Assembly: GCA_015680635.1 (NCBI GenBank)
Contig: JAABOA010000439.1
Coordinates: 1-15,062 of the forward strand
Source: Lunasporangiospora selenospora
Taxonomy: Eukaryota; Mortierellomycota; Mortierellomycetes; Mortierellales; Mortierellaceae
DNA: 15,062 nt
Direction: 5' to 3'
Notes under the pieces: model-generated
Database searches by the model: none
Seen by the model: only the letters and a program-made list of their open reading frames with translations
What the model was told of the DNA's origin: nothing
Shown here: one piece after another, positions 1 through 8,498 of the stretch
How the letters are laid out: every line of letters begins with the position of its first letter
How positions within the stretch are numbered: the first letter of the stretch is position 1
Position numbers and translations under genes: made by a program

Positions 1-66
1 AAAAAAAAAAAGAGGACAAGAAACAAAAGAGATGGAAAAAGATATCAGCAGTTGTCCTCCGTTGGC

Positions 67-1150
67 TTAATTGGCCAGCCTAATCGGTCCGCCCGTCAGC
101 TTGTGCGAGACCCACAAGAATGGAGGGATCGGGTATATCACTACATCGGGAAGAGGACAATGCATTTGACTGAGCTGGGGCCGCGTACTCTCTTTCACAG
201 CTTGAGTTGCTGATAAGGCGTAAAGGTGTGGACCAACAAAGAAGAGGGAGGAAGAGAGAAAGGTTGTGTGTAAAAGTGTGTATTTGGTTTGTGTGAATGA
301 TGGAGAGAGAGTGTGTGTGTGTGAGGAGAGAGAGGAGAGAGAGAGGAGAGAGAAGATGGCGAGAAGAAAGAAAGGAAAAGGTAAAAAGAGAAAAGAGCGG
401 AAGGAGAGAGTTCTCCTTTCAAACCCACTCCCGCACTTACCCAACTTCAGCTTAGTTTATGCACTTTTTCTTACCTTGGCTCCCAAGTGGACTCGAGTCG
501 CTCTGTTTCACAGGCTTGCCCGTACACACGTCCAGATCCCGAGACTGCTGTTGCTGCTTCCTCGTCTGACATTTGGCCTTGGCCATGGGATCGCCACCTT
601 CGCTCGCACGGGTCAGTGGCGTCTGGACCAGCAAGCATTTGACCCAATCCAGGTCCTTGGTAGCCGATGGCCGCGAATCCAGTAAGGACCCACAAAAGCT
701 TCTCTCCTCTCCATCCAAAGTGCATGCCAATGCATAGTGCTCGGCTTCTGGCTGCTGCTCTTGATGTAGTCGGTGTTGCTGTTGCTGCTGCTGCTGTAGT
801 TGTGGTTGTTTTTGTGATGGAGATCGATCATGGAGGCGCTTAAGGTGGTGTCGAAGTCGCAACAAGAGAGCTGCATCTTCGCGTCCATGGGCTTGGGCTT
901 GATGGTCTTGGTCAAGTGGGCGGCTGTGATACGCCGCAGAGACATGGGTGCTCGAATCGGAGGCCGAGTCTGCGGCTACAGACACAATAAGGTCTACATC
1001 CGGAGCTACAAGACAAAGGCAATCGCTTGCAGAAGAATAGAGCTCTTGGGATGGCTCTGTGGAGAGGCTCCAGATGAGAGGATCGGTCCAGCGCAGGACT
1101 TCGTTCCAGCTCTTGAGTGCCGTGTCCATGTCAAGGATATGGAGGTGCAT
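67..1150 (-). CDS. Hypothetical Q-rich protein, two exons (inferred)
   Basis: Proposed CDS is complement(67..209, 475..1150), 272 aa. I do not recognise the family. The long exon is an open frame of more than 300 codons. I start it at the ATG at 1150 because everything upstream in the frame is low-complexity CT/CA repeat. It ends at a good donor (CAAG then GTAAGA at 475/474). The acceptor TTATCAG at 210 restores the same codon phase and gives a C-terminus reading ATQAVKES, ending in RLAN. If this donor is not used, the frame stops at 452. The N-terminal 60 residues are ordinary mixed sequence with several Trp. A Gln-rich stretch follows around residue 130 (coded by CAG/CAA), then a Lys/Gln-rich part. 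No membrane segment or signal peptide is visible. The inferred 265-nt intron is pyrimidine-rich on this strand. Doubt: between about 940 and 735 another frame has more typical third-position GC (see findings). Exon structure and start are therefore tentative. Confidence 0.5.
302..356. repeat. GA/GT composite microsatellite
   Basis: Runs of GA and GT dinucleotides (GAGAGAGTGTGTGTGTG, then GAGAG blocks). They lie inside the inferred intron of the leftmost gene, where they read as CT/CA on the coding strand and act as its pyrimidine-rich stretch. Confidence 0.85.
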
Positions 1151-1749
1151 TGGGTGGCGAGGTAAGCAGAGACTCTGCGATGCAGGGCGATAAACGCGAT
1201 AAGGGCAGGCTTGTGACGAGTAATAGAGTTGAGTTGAACTGGGTTGTGTGGGGTTGTGGGAAGAGGTGGGAAGATGCGATGGACGGAATGCGGATGATGG
1301 GAGTGGGAATGCGGGAGTAGGGGAGGGGGAGAGGAATGGTGGTGGGGAATGGTGACAGAGGAAACGAGGGGGGTTGCAGAGAGAGAGAGAGAGAGTGTGT
1401 GTGTGTGTGTGTGTGTGTATGAGAGAGAGAGAGACTGAGACTGAGAGAGACTGAGAAAGAGTCAAAAAAAAAAAAGTTTGGAAGTGAATGGCCCATGCGA
1501 GGCACGGGCGATGATAGGACTGTTCTTTTCAGCTCTCCCGCCTGCAAAAGGCAGCCGAATCCCGACCTTTGTTTTTCATCGCCGCACACGACATGTATGC
1601 ACACATTCACTCTATCCATTCGCATTGCATCACATCTTGTCATTTGATTATCTCTTCTTGCACTTTATTCCCATTGTGCCCGGCTGCATGTCCGCTTCTC
1701 TTTTTCTCATCTCTTATTGCCATGCAACCAATATTAATAAAAAAAAGTC
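1151..1749. promoter_or_regulatory. Intergenic: 5' region of leftmost gene and 3' end of membrane-protein gene
   Basis: About 600 bp between two minus-strand genes. The part nearest 1150 reads CT/CA-rich on the minus strand, consistent with a fungal 5' leader or promoter. The segment 1484-1749 is mixed sequence holding the 3' flank of the membrane-protein gene, with an A-rich tract at 1736-1746 near its stop. The open frames seen here are repeat-driven, and I see no gene. Confidence 0.5.
1379..1456. repeat. GA/GT composite microsatellite in 5' region
   Basis: About 16 nt of GA dinucleotides, then about 24 nt of GT, then GA again with GACTGA interruptions. On the minus strand this is a CT-CA-CT tract about 230-300 bp upstream of the inferred start at 1150, where fungal promoters often carry pyrimidine tracts. 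The length is probably polymorphic. Confidence 0.9.
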
Positions 1750-2873
1750 TTAATCAATCTGAAATTTGATCTTCTCGACCAGTGCATCGATCTTGGCCTC
1801 CAGGGCCATCTTGCACTCCTCTACTCCGCCCTTGAGTTGCTTCGAGAACCTCTGTAGGCTGATGCTCATCCGCCGCACACTCGAAATCGCGCCTCGACGT
1901 CCATTTCCGCCCTGTCTCAGGGCCATCCCCAGCCAGACTAGGCACATCAGCCCGCTGACGCACAGCCCGGCAAAGAGTTCAAACGCAACCTCGTACTCCA
2001 TTTCACGTATCCCGGCAGAGTTGCTGCTTGATCCTTCAGTCAGGCTCGAATGACTGTTACTGCTACCTCTGTTGACCCTGCTGCCGCCGCTGCTGCTGCT
2101 GACATGGCTACTGCCACTCCCGTTGAGATGATAATATCCAGCCCTGGCGAGGATTCCAGTACTTTCCAGGGACTCGCATGCAGAAGGCAGACTTTGACAA
2201 AACATCATCGTGTAGTAATTGGCCACTGTCGTCCACACGGAGCTATCGCATACACCTTTTCCAACCATGTCTGCGCCAGAAAATGGCTTCATTGACTCTG
2301 CGTTCCTATCATTGGCAATGACCATGGGCAAAGGCGACGCGAATGCTGGTGTCCTGCATCCATTCTGCCATTTAGTCCATCTAGATGCACTGTTTCTGTT
2401 GCTGTTATTACTGCCATGGTGGTCTGTGTGAGCGACGCTGCCGGGGCTGGGCCCTAGTTCAGAAAGGCTTTCCATCATGCTTGTGTAGAACCGCAAGGAC
2501 CTTCGATGAACATCTAGCAGATGCATGGCCACAAGCCATATCTTGAAAATGGTTTGTGTCTGATCTGTAGTTCCATAGGTCTGGATGAGAAGAACGCCTT
2601 GGACTTGGAGTAATAGCCATCCGGCTTGAATGAGATATGTGGCTAGGACCAGGGCCTGTGAGTGTGTCTCGGCAATGCCAGAGATGGTCAAAAGGACACT
2701 GGCGAGAAAGCAGCCCGCCGCATAAGGTAAAAGTGGGACCTAGTGCGATGAACATGGGTAGAAACATACTTGATTAACGGAAGAGATAAAGGGGGCTGAT
2801 AAAGAAAGAGTACGAGTCGAGATAGAAATACCAGGCTGTCGTCCTTTTGAAGATGGGCGAATCGCAACAGCAT
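1750..2873 (-). CDS. Hypothetical multi-pass membrane protein, two exons
   Basis: Proposed CDS is complement(1750..2739, 2832..2873), 343 aa. I do not recognise the family. Exon 1 encodes MLLRFAHLQKDDSL. It joins at donor GTATTT (2831) and acceptor CACTAG (2740) in phase 0 across a 92-nt intron. The acceptor sits exactly after an in-frame TAG, so exon 2 cannot extend further upstream. The join gives a hydrophobic segment at residues 15-36 (starts VPLLPYAAG). Further hydrophobic stretches lie at about 43-67 and 78-92, and a strong one at about 265-288 (ends WLGMAL). Between them is a roughly 170-residue Ser/Asn/Gly-rich loop. The tail is basic and then helical with heptad-like spacing (ends EKIKFQID), which may be amphipathic or coiled coil. 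A different donor (GTATGT at 2756) with acceptor GCCAG is also phase-compatible but removes the first transmembrane segment. The start could lie further upstream, since the frame stays open there. I expect an internal-membrane protein but cannot say which membrane or role. Confidence 0.65.
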
Positions 2874-3635
2874 CCGTTGAAGGGGCACGCTCGCTCTTGT
2901 CTCTGCTCTAGGAGATTGTGCGAGGTGGGAGAAGAGAGTGAAGGGAGAGTCGATAGTTGATACAAGGCCGAGTGAAAGAGGAAGTGGCTCAGTGGCCCAG
3001 GCGAAGATATGGGTGACTGGAGGAAGCTGATGAGGAGACTTGTCAGCCAGGTGAGAACTGTATCAAACAAGGGTAGCCTAGGCAGGAGTGGACAGCAGTG
3101 GTCGATGAAGAGAAGGAGAGGAGAGAAGGAGAGAGAAGAAGAAGAAGAAGAAGAAGAAGAAAATTGGAAAAGGTCAGGACAGAAGAGATGAGGATGGGGA
3201 TAAAGATGAAGGGAAGGAGAAGGGTGAGAGATAAAGATGAGAACCGGAGAAAAAGAAAAAAAGAAAAAGAGAGAGAGAAAGAGAGGTGACAGCGAGTAAG
3301 AGATTGATCCGACTTGTTCATCTCTCTCCCCTCTCGCTCACACAAAGGCTTCTCGCTGTGCTGCAATCAGCTGGTTACAACTCTTCAGTCAACTGGATTG
3401 GAGGCATCGTGCCCATAGTCTTTCTGGCACCTGACGCCACTCGTTACTTGCATGCCTGTTCACCTGCCATCCTTTTCTCTCTCTTTATTTCTCTCTCTCT
3501 ATCTCTCCACCCCCACCCCCACATATTCTACTCTTACCCTTTTCACAGCATTGGATTCTCATTACACTTGTGCATGTGCTATTGGTCAAAGTCATTTTTA
3601 TCGCGTGGTTTCTACTGCTACAGAGCTATCCCTTC
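2874..3635. promoter_or_regulatory. Intergenic: promoter of membrane-protein gene, 3' flank of ALDH
   Basis: About 760 bp between two minus-strand genes. The stretch 3090-3295 is almost pure purine on the plus strand (GAA, GAGA and AAAAG blocks), so it is a long pyrimidine tract upstream of the inferred start at 2873. That is typical of fungal promoters or leaders. The stretch 3470-3530 is the opposite, CT- and CCCCA-rich on the plus strand, next to the ALDH 3' end. The open frames here are low-complexity, and no gene is supported. Confidence 0.5.
3090..3297. repeat. Polypurine/polypyrimidine tract with (GAA)n
   Basis: About 200 bp of nearly uninterrupted purine on the plus strand. It includes about eight GAA units at 3136-3160 and A/G blocks around 3250-3290. 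Such tracts can form triplex DNA and slip. Here the tract lies in the probable promoter of the minus-strand gene that starts near 2873. Confidence 0.85.
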
Positions 3636-5114
3636 CTAGACGCGGACTGTGACGGTCTTGATGGTCAGGTACTCATTCACAGCTTCGTATCCGAGGTCTT
3701 TGCCAAAACCACTCTCCTTCACGCCGCCAAAAGGCAAATGAATTGGGGTCATGTTGTAGCAGTTGACCCATGTCACACCACTGTCCAACTCCTGGACACA
3801 GCGGTCGGCCTTGGCCATATCCTTTGTCCATACTCCCGATGCCAATCCATAAGGCGTGGCATTAGCCCGCTCAAGAGCCTCCTCCTCAGTCACAAAGGGC
3901 TTCATAACACTCAAAACGGGCCCAAAGATCTCATGCCGTGCGAGGAGCGAGTTCTCATCCACGTTGCGGAAAATAGTGGGCTCGATAAAGCATCCCTTGT
4001 CACCATGGCGCTTGCCACCCAAGTACAAGTCTGATAGACCTTCAGCCTTAGCCTGGTCCAAGATACCCATCACGCGATCAAACTGGGTTCGGTCTACCAT
4101 TGCTCCAAAGTTGTTCGACAAGTCCATCGAATCTCCAATCTTGACTTGGAGCGCGCGCGCCTTCAACTTCTCCAGGAACTCGTTCTCAATGCCGCTCTCG
4201 AGGTAGAGTCGGGAGCCAGCACAGCAGTTCTGGCCCATGTTAGCATAGATGGCACCAAATACGTCCTCGACTGCCTGATCAAGATCCGCATCCGCAAAAA
4301 CGATCATTGGACTCTTGCCGCCTAGCTCAAGTGTGACGGGCTTGAGGTTGCTCTGAGATGAGGCGGCCAGGACCTTGCGGCCAACACCGCCAGAGCCAGT
4401 AAAGCTGCACTTTTGGATGCCCTTGTGGTGGACAATGGCATTCCCAACAGCCTCTCCTCCGGGCAGGACGTTGAACACACCCTCGGGCAAGTCCGTGTGC
4501 GCGGCAATGAGATCACTCAGCAAAAGACATGAGAGTGGCGTCTGTGGTGCAGGCTTGACGATGACGGCGTTTCCGCAAGCAAGCGCTGGAGCAATCTTCC
4601 AGACGGCGAGCAACAAAGGATAGTTAAAGGACGTGATCAGACCACAGATACCGACGGGCTTGCGGAGCGTATAGGACTTGAGATTATCCTCGGTCGCATA
4701 GGACTGGCCAATAATCTTGTCCGCATGGCCAGCAAAGTAGCGGAAGCACTCGATCGATTCTTCAATATCGAACTGGGCTTCTTCGAATGGCTTTCCGCAG
4801 GCGGCCTCAAGTACTGTGAGCTTGTACATGTTCTTCTCAAGGGCAGAAGCAATATTGAGGAGCACGTTTCGGCGGCGCTTGCCCGAGAACTCTTTCCAGG
4901 GACCTTTGAGAGCAGCCTGTGCAGACTGAACAGCAAGATCGACATCTTCGGAACCCGCCTCGTTCACGGTGTCGATCAACTCGTCCGTGCAAGGATTGTA
5001 GAGAGCTCGTGTAGCGGGTGAGGTGGCGAGCGTAGGACGGAATTTGCCATTGATGAATGGTCCAACAAAGCGGGTGAATGAGATGGGTCCTTGAGGAGCC
5101 TTGATGGAGAACAT
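3636..5114 (-). CDS. Aldehyde dehydrogenase, NAD(P)-dependent (ALDH superfamily)
   Basis: Oxidises an aldehyde to the acid using NAD(P)+. The protein is 492 aa, the usual size for the tetrameric ALDH1/2-type group, in one uninterrupted exon. Visible landmarks are the oxyanion-hole Asn at N164 in SFNYPLL, cofactor Lys K187 in VKPAPQTPL, and the Rossmann glycine motif FTGSGGVG at 238-245. The general-base Glu is E263 in LELGGKSP, and the catalytic Cys is C297 in GQNCCAGSR. E395 lies in HEIFGPV, and FGGVKESGFG is at 462-471. All catalytic residues are present. The position that in ALDH2 is the ribose-binding Glu (K-x-x-E) is Pro here (P190), as in some relatives, so NAD versus NADP preference cannot be assumed. 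There is no evident mitochondrial presequence and no C-terminal SKL-like signal (ends RV), so I expect a cytosolic enzyme. The start at 5114 aligns with the usual N-terminal length. The substrate cannot be read from the sequence. The gene diverges from YAF9. Confidence 0.97.
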   Translation of the reverse strand: MFSIKAPQGPISFTRFVGPFINGKFRPTLATSPATRALYNPCTDELIDTVNEAGSEDVDLAVQSAQAALKGPWKEFSGKRRRNVLLNIASALEKNMYKLTVLEAACGKPFEEAQFDIEESIECFRYFAGHADKIIGQSYATEDNLKSYTLRKPVGICGLITSFNYPLLLAVWKIAPALACGNAVIVKPAPQTPLSCLLLSDLIAAHTDLPEGVFNVLPGGEAVGNAIVHHKGIQKCSFTGSGGVGRKVLAASSQSNLKPVTLELGGKSPMIVFADADLDQAVEDVFGAIYANMGQNCCAGSRLYLESGIENEFLEKLKARALQVKIGDSMDLSNNFGAMVDRTQFDRVMGILDQAKAEGLSDLYLGGKRHGDKGCFIEPTIFRNVDENSLLARHEIFGPVLSVMKPFVTEEEALERANATPYGLASGVWTKDMAKADRCVQELDSGVTWVNCYNMTPIHLPFGGVKESGFGKDLGYEAVNEYLTIKTVTVRV

Positions 5115-5798
5115 GATGTCTTTATTTTTGGGAGCGGCTCGAGTGATGGAGATGAGATTGAAAAAAAAGAGGAAATGGAGTAGGAAATGGGAAAAGAATG
5201 ATGCGATCGGGTGTGGAAGGATAAGAAATATCTTTCACAGGCGACGTGAGAACCTACAAAAACTCCGTACAGACTATACCAGGTTGGGGTTGATAGGGCG
5301 CCTCTCTTTACCCACGCACATGCCTTGTCTCTACCTGCTCTCCTTGTGCGGACAAGGCCGCAAGGCCCGTGTCCAAAGTCGGGTATTATTCATCGCTTTA
5401 CGGTCAAAAGAATCATCCTACTCTTACCCCACACACACACACACCCGCACTGGGTACAATGCACCGAGTGCCATGGTCCTATGCAAGTTCGTTTCACTGC
5501 CATGGATTTAACTCCTTAGACCGAGGGCTTTGTATCCCGGTCAATAGCCCGATAGTTATCTCCTGTGCTCTTCATCTTGGGACGCGATGCTGTCCCTGTG
5601 GACTTTGAAGGACGTCTTTTCTGTTCTCTACTGTTCCAACAGGACACTCTGTTCGCGTGCGGCCACCTTCTCGTGAGTCTCAGGAGCAAAGCCACCGTTG
5701 AGCGAACATCTGCATGATCAGTTCTGAGCGTTTCTACCAGCAACCAAACACAAGGCCAGGAGACCAAGGATAGTAAGAAAGGCATCAGAGAAGCGGCC
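5115..5798. promoter_or_regulatory. Divergent ALDH / YAF9 intergenic promoter region
   Basis: 684 bp between the head-to-head ALDH (minus) and YAF9 (plus) starts. Next to ALDH the minus strand reads as a CT-rich leader (about 5155-5215) with a CTTATC (GATA-type) motif near 5220. A CA repeat sits at 5429-5444. A minus-strand open frame at 5516-5833 overlaps YAF9 exon 1 and is not supported. I see no gene and no clear TATA box. Confidence 0.6.
5429..5444. repeat. (CA)n microsatellite
   Basis: Eight CA units in the ALDH/YAF9 intergenic region. Confidence 0.9.
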
Positions 5799-6859
5799 AT
5801 GACATCAATCAAGCGAATGAAGGTGGGCAACAACTCTTGTCCAAGCTTTCTTGGGAGTACAATTAAATGGAAATCAACCCGTTGCCAAACTTGCAGCAGC
5901 CATGTGGTCGTGTTTTATTGAACATCCTCCATTACCTTTTTGCCCTTTTCATTCTTTTTTGCAATAGGGAATCTCGATCTCGAGACCCATTATCTACGGA
6001 AACTCGGCGACACCACTTCACGGGAAAAAAGTTGGCGACTCGGACCATACGCATCGTTGGACCATTTCTGTTCGAGGAATCAACAATGAGGACATCTCGT
6101 ATTTCGTCCGCAAGGTCGCCTTCAAGCTTCACGACACCTACGATAATCCAAACAGAGGTAAAGAAAGAACTTGCCGTCTTTTTTATCTCTCTCCCACTTG
6201 GGTCGCCAATTCATATCGGAAAGGAACTATCTATGGAAGCCGAAAAAAAAAATTCTCCCTTGCTTAACCAATATACAAATGGATACTTGCATCTGCCTCC
6301 ATTCGATAGTTGTCGAGAAGCCTCCTTTTGAAGTATCAGAAACAGGATGGGGCGAGTTTGATATTATCATCAAGATCCACTTTCACCCAGCCAGCGGAGA
6401 AAAACCGCTTACACTTTACCACCACCTGAAACTGCATCCATACGAGGAAGACGGACTCGGCAACGCAGTGCTTAAACAGAAACCCGTCAGCAGCTTTTCA
6501 TACGATGAAGTGGTACTGTGTTTGCCTTTAATTCTTGGCCAAAGGAATCATTTGCCCCTCATCCTCTTTTCAACAAGCAGATGTACACAAAGGGATGCCA
6601 TGATTAACAGAAACGACCACTACTTCTGTTTTGCTATTCATAGGTGTTTAATGAACCCATTGACGTCTTTTACAACATTTTGCAAGAGAATTCAACCTCC
6701 AATATCCCCCTCAAGAAGACACCTCATCACCAATTCAGTCTTCAGGCAGAACAAGAGGAAATTGAACGGCTTGATAGGGCCATCCGATCTACTACACAAG
6801 AGATTGCAAAGCATCGCGAGCGATGTAAACGACTCGAAGCTGATTTGTCGGGAAGGTGA
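5799..6859 (+). CDS. YAF9: YEATS-domain protein Yaf9/GAS41 (SWR1 and NuA4 subunit)
   Basis: In known fungi Yaf9 is a nuclear histone acyl-lysine reader shared by the SWR1 H2A.Z-exchange complex and the NuA4 acetyltransferase. Proposed CDS is join(5799..5822, 5968..6157, 6310..6512, 6644..6859), 210 aa, with introns of 145, 152 and 131 nt, all GT-AG and phase-consistent. Exon 1 is only eight codons (MTSIKRMK) and joins directly to GISISRPIIYGN, matching the Yaf9 N-terminus. The YEATS domain spans about residues 10-145. It includes HTHRWTISVRG, KLHDTYDNP (histone-pocket region), PPFEVSETGWGEFDI (Trp85 and Phe88 of the aromatic cage), LYHHLKLHPY and YDEVVFNEP. Residues 173-210 form a charged coiled coil (AEQEEIERLD onward), which in the family docks the protein into its complexes. 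The length fits the family (about 220-230 aa). Splice junctions 2-4 reconstitute conserved motifs, so the structure is secure. The first donor, GTGGGC, is slightly weak. Confidence 0.95.
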
Positions 6860-7128
6860 AACGTTATCTAGTCTGCGGTTACGTTTCTATCCTTCTCTTT
6901 CTCTTTCTCCCAACCTCCTTCCATGGCTATAATATGTATTGTTTCCCCCCTTTTTTTTTGCATATTCATGACCCCCTTGGTCATTCCTCTCCCTTGCTTT
7001 CTGTTCCCCGAGAACGAGCCAGCCTTCGAATGGTGAATATGCTCTTTGTTTGTTTGCTCGCCTTTTTTTCTTCTTCTTCTTCTCGACTGAATAAAAAGCA
7101 GGCTGTATTATATACTCTACTTCATACT
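6860..7128. other. Convergent 3' intergenic region (YAF9 / F-box gene)
   Basis: 269 bp between converging stop codons. T-rich tracts (6949-6959 and TTCTTC runs at 7063-7083) lie downstream of YAF9. AATAAAAAG occurs at about 7091 on the plus strand. On the minus strand, TATATAAT just beyond the F-box stop could serve 3' end formation. No gene is visible. Confidence 0.5.
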
Positions 7129-8498
7129 CTATGCGTTCCTGGCCACATCGCATCGTACAAGACGATCACCATCCCATCCATGTCTCTCCAAATCCCGACG
7201 GGTCTCGATCGGGTCTTCTAATGTCTGCTCCAAGAAAAAGTTGTAGAAACCCTCCAAGGTAAGGTAACCGTTCTTGTCGTGACCAAACTGAAGTCCCATC
7301 TGTGTCAAGAAGGCCTCTGGGGGGCGACTGCCATTCGTAACAAAGACAAAATCAGAGAGCTCTGAGGGTGAAAGACCGCCATCCTTGTCCTTGTCAAACT
7401 GACCAAAGATGGACTTGAGTGCATTCTTGAGTTGCTCAGAGAGCTCCTTGGGTGATTCCAGTAGAGGTGCATTCTCAGTCATTGAGGAGCCATATCCCTC
7501 CAGCAATCCTTGAACCTCCTTTGTCAGCTCTATTAGATTAGGAAGTAGAATTAAAATACCGAGTTGAGGTGTAAGTTTGACTTTACGGGCTTGATCAAAC
7601 ATCCAAAGCGACGTTCCTGAAAGATGGAATAGAGATGAAATTACCTTGGATAGGCTCATAGTTCGAGTCAACCATGGCACCAATCTCCAAGAGTGAGAGT
7701 GCATCCTCCAGTTCGTTCAACACATAAAGTGTAAATCCAAGCAAATGATAGCATCCAGCATGTCCAGGAAAGTTGTCTAAAAAGGAAAGGAAAGAGGGTT
7801 AGGATAAATGAAGTCCCCCAACTTATAATCTCTCAACTTTTTCAATGAAACAATTATTTCTCAAAAAAAAGGGGGGGGGGGCATCCTTACCCAACACTGC
7901 AACCATCAACTGCGCCGCACGACTCAGCGAACTAATCTCTCCACTGGTCTGGAATCCTCGCAACAACGTTTGAGCCTCATCATAATCCTTTTCTGACTGA
8001 GCGATTTGAGTATCCGTGTCCTGGTTCAATTTGGCCAGGGAGAGGTGACGCTCCTGGTAATAAGACTTCCAATCTGAGGGTTCTGGCTTGTTTTGGTCAC
8101 CCAAGTCGAGTCCTGCAGAATTGAGGATGGTTGTAATTGTAAATCGGTCGCCAAAGTCGTCAATAGCCTTGCTATCATCGGGAAAGAATCAAAAAGGAAG
8201 AAGAGGCGAGGAGGAGACGAAGAGGAGAAAGTACGCCCTTTTAGAGTTTTGTTTGGATTGTGCCTCCCTTGAAGTGCTGAGGATAGACTGGATAGTCTTT
8301 TTGTAAAGCAACATAAAAAGAGTGGTGCTCCTACTGTTCCCAGACAGCCTGTGTGCTGAGTGCCTTGTGTAGGTGTTTGCATGTGGCGCCAAGGTTGAGC
8401 AGATCGGTAGGCTCAAGGTATGAGGACACGGTCTCGAGCAATTGCTCGGACAACCTGTCAAAAATGTTGTTTGTTCCTGATGATGCGACTTGGGCCAT
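7129..8498 (-). CDS. F-box protein with TPR-like middle and C-terminal EF-hand
   Basis: Proposed CDS is complement(7129..7529, 7645..7776, 7891..8171, 8335..8498), 325 aa, with introns of 163, 114 and 115 nt. All are GT-AG and all junction phases agree. Residues 11-54 match the F-box pattern (LSEQLLETVSSYLEPTDLL, a Cys-Lys pair, closing Trp53), which in the family binds Skp1 in SCF ubiquitin ligases. Residues about 95-148 are helical and polar. Residues 149-192 (GHAGCYHLLGFTLYVLNELE) resemble a TPR-type helix pair. Residues 226-253 form an EF-hand with a full canonical loop, D238-K-D240-K-D242-G-G-L-S-P-S-E249. A second EF-like loop at about 275-286 lacks the first and last ligands and is probably inactive. 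It leads into DPIETRRDLERHGWD, which resembles the helix that follows EF-hands in Miro GTPases. The start at 8498 is the only ATG directly before the F-box. Inferred role: substrate adaptor with calcium-dependent behaviour. The substrate is unknown. Confidence 0.86.
7863..7881. repeat. A8-G11 homopolymer junction in intron
   Basis: Eight A followed by eleven G on the plus strand (C11 then T8 on the coding strand). It starts nine bases inside the donor of the second intron of the F-box gene. Its length is uncertain in any assembly, but it does not affect the reading frame. Confidence 0.9.

Noticed and set aside
1151-1465. N-terminal extension of the Q-rich protein
   Set aside because: Translates the CT/CA microsatellite and a pyrimidine-rich leader. 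It starts at a non-conserved repeat region, so the first ATG after it is preferred.
2756-2774. GTATGT donor as the first intron of the membrane-protein gene
   Set aside because: Good consensus and phase-compatible with acceptor GCCAG, but it deletes the well-formed VPLLPYAAG membrane segment and needs a poorer upstream frame. Kept only as an alternative.
5516-5833. Minus-strand 105-codon frame with a hydrophobic N-terminal stretch
   Set aside because: It overlaps the secure YAF9 exon 1 and the start of its intron, begins at a non-ATG codon, and lacks a consistent splice model. Frame-shifted pieces in the same stretch looked equally protein-like.
7617-7644. 28-nt intron in the F-box gene ending at TTTCAG
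   Set aside because: Too short for splicing. Extending to CTAATCTAATAG at 7530 gives a 115-nt intron in the same phase, with a branch-like CTAAT and a smoother protein join.
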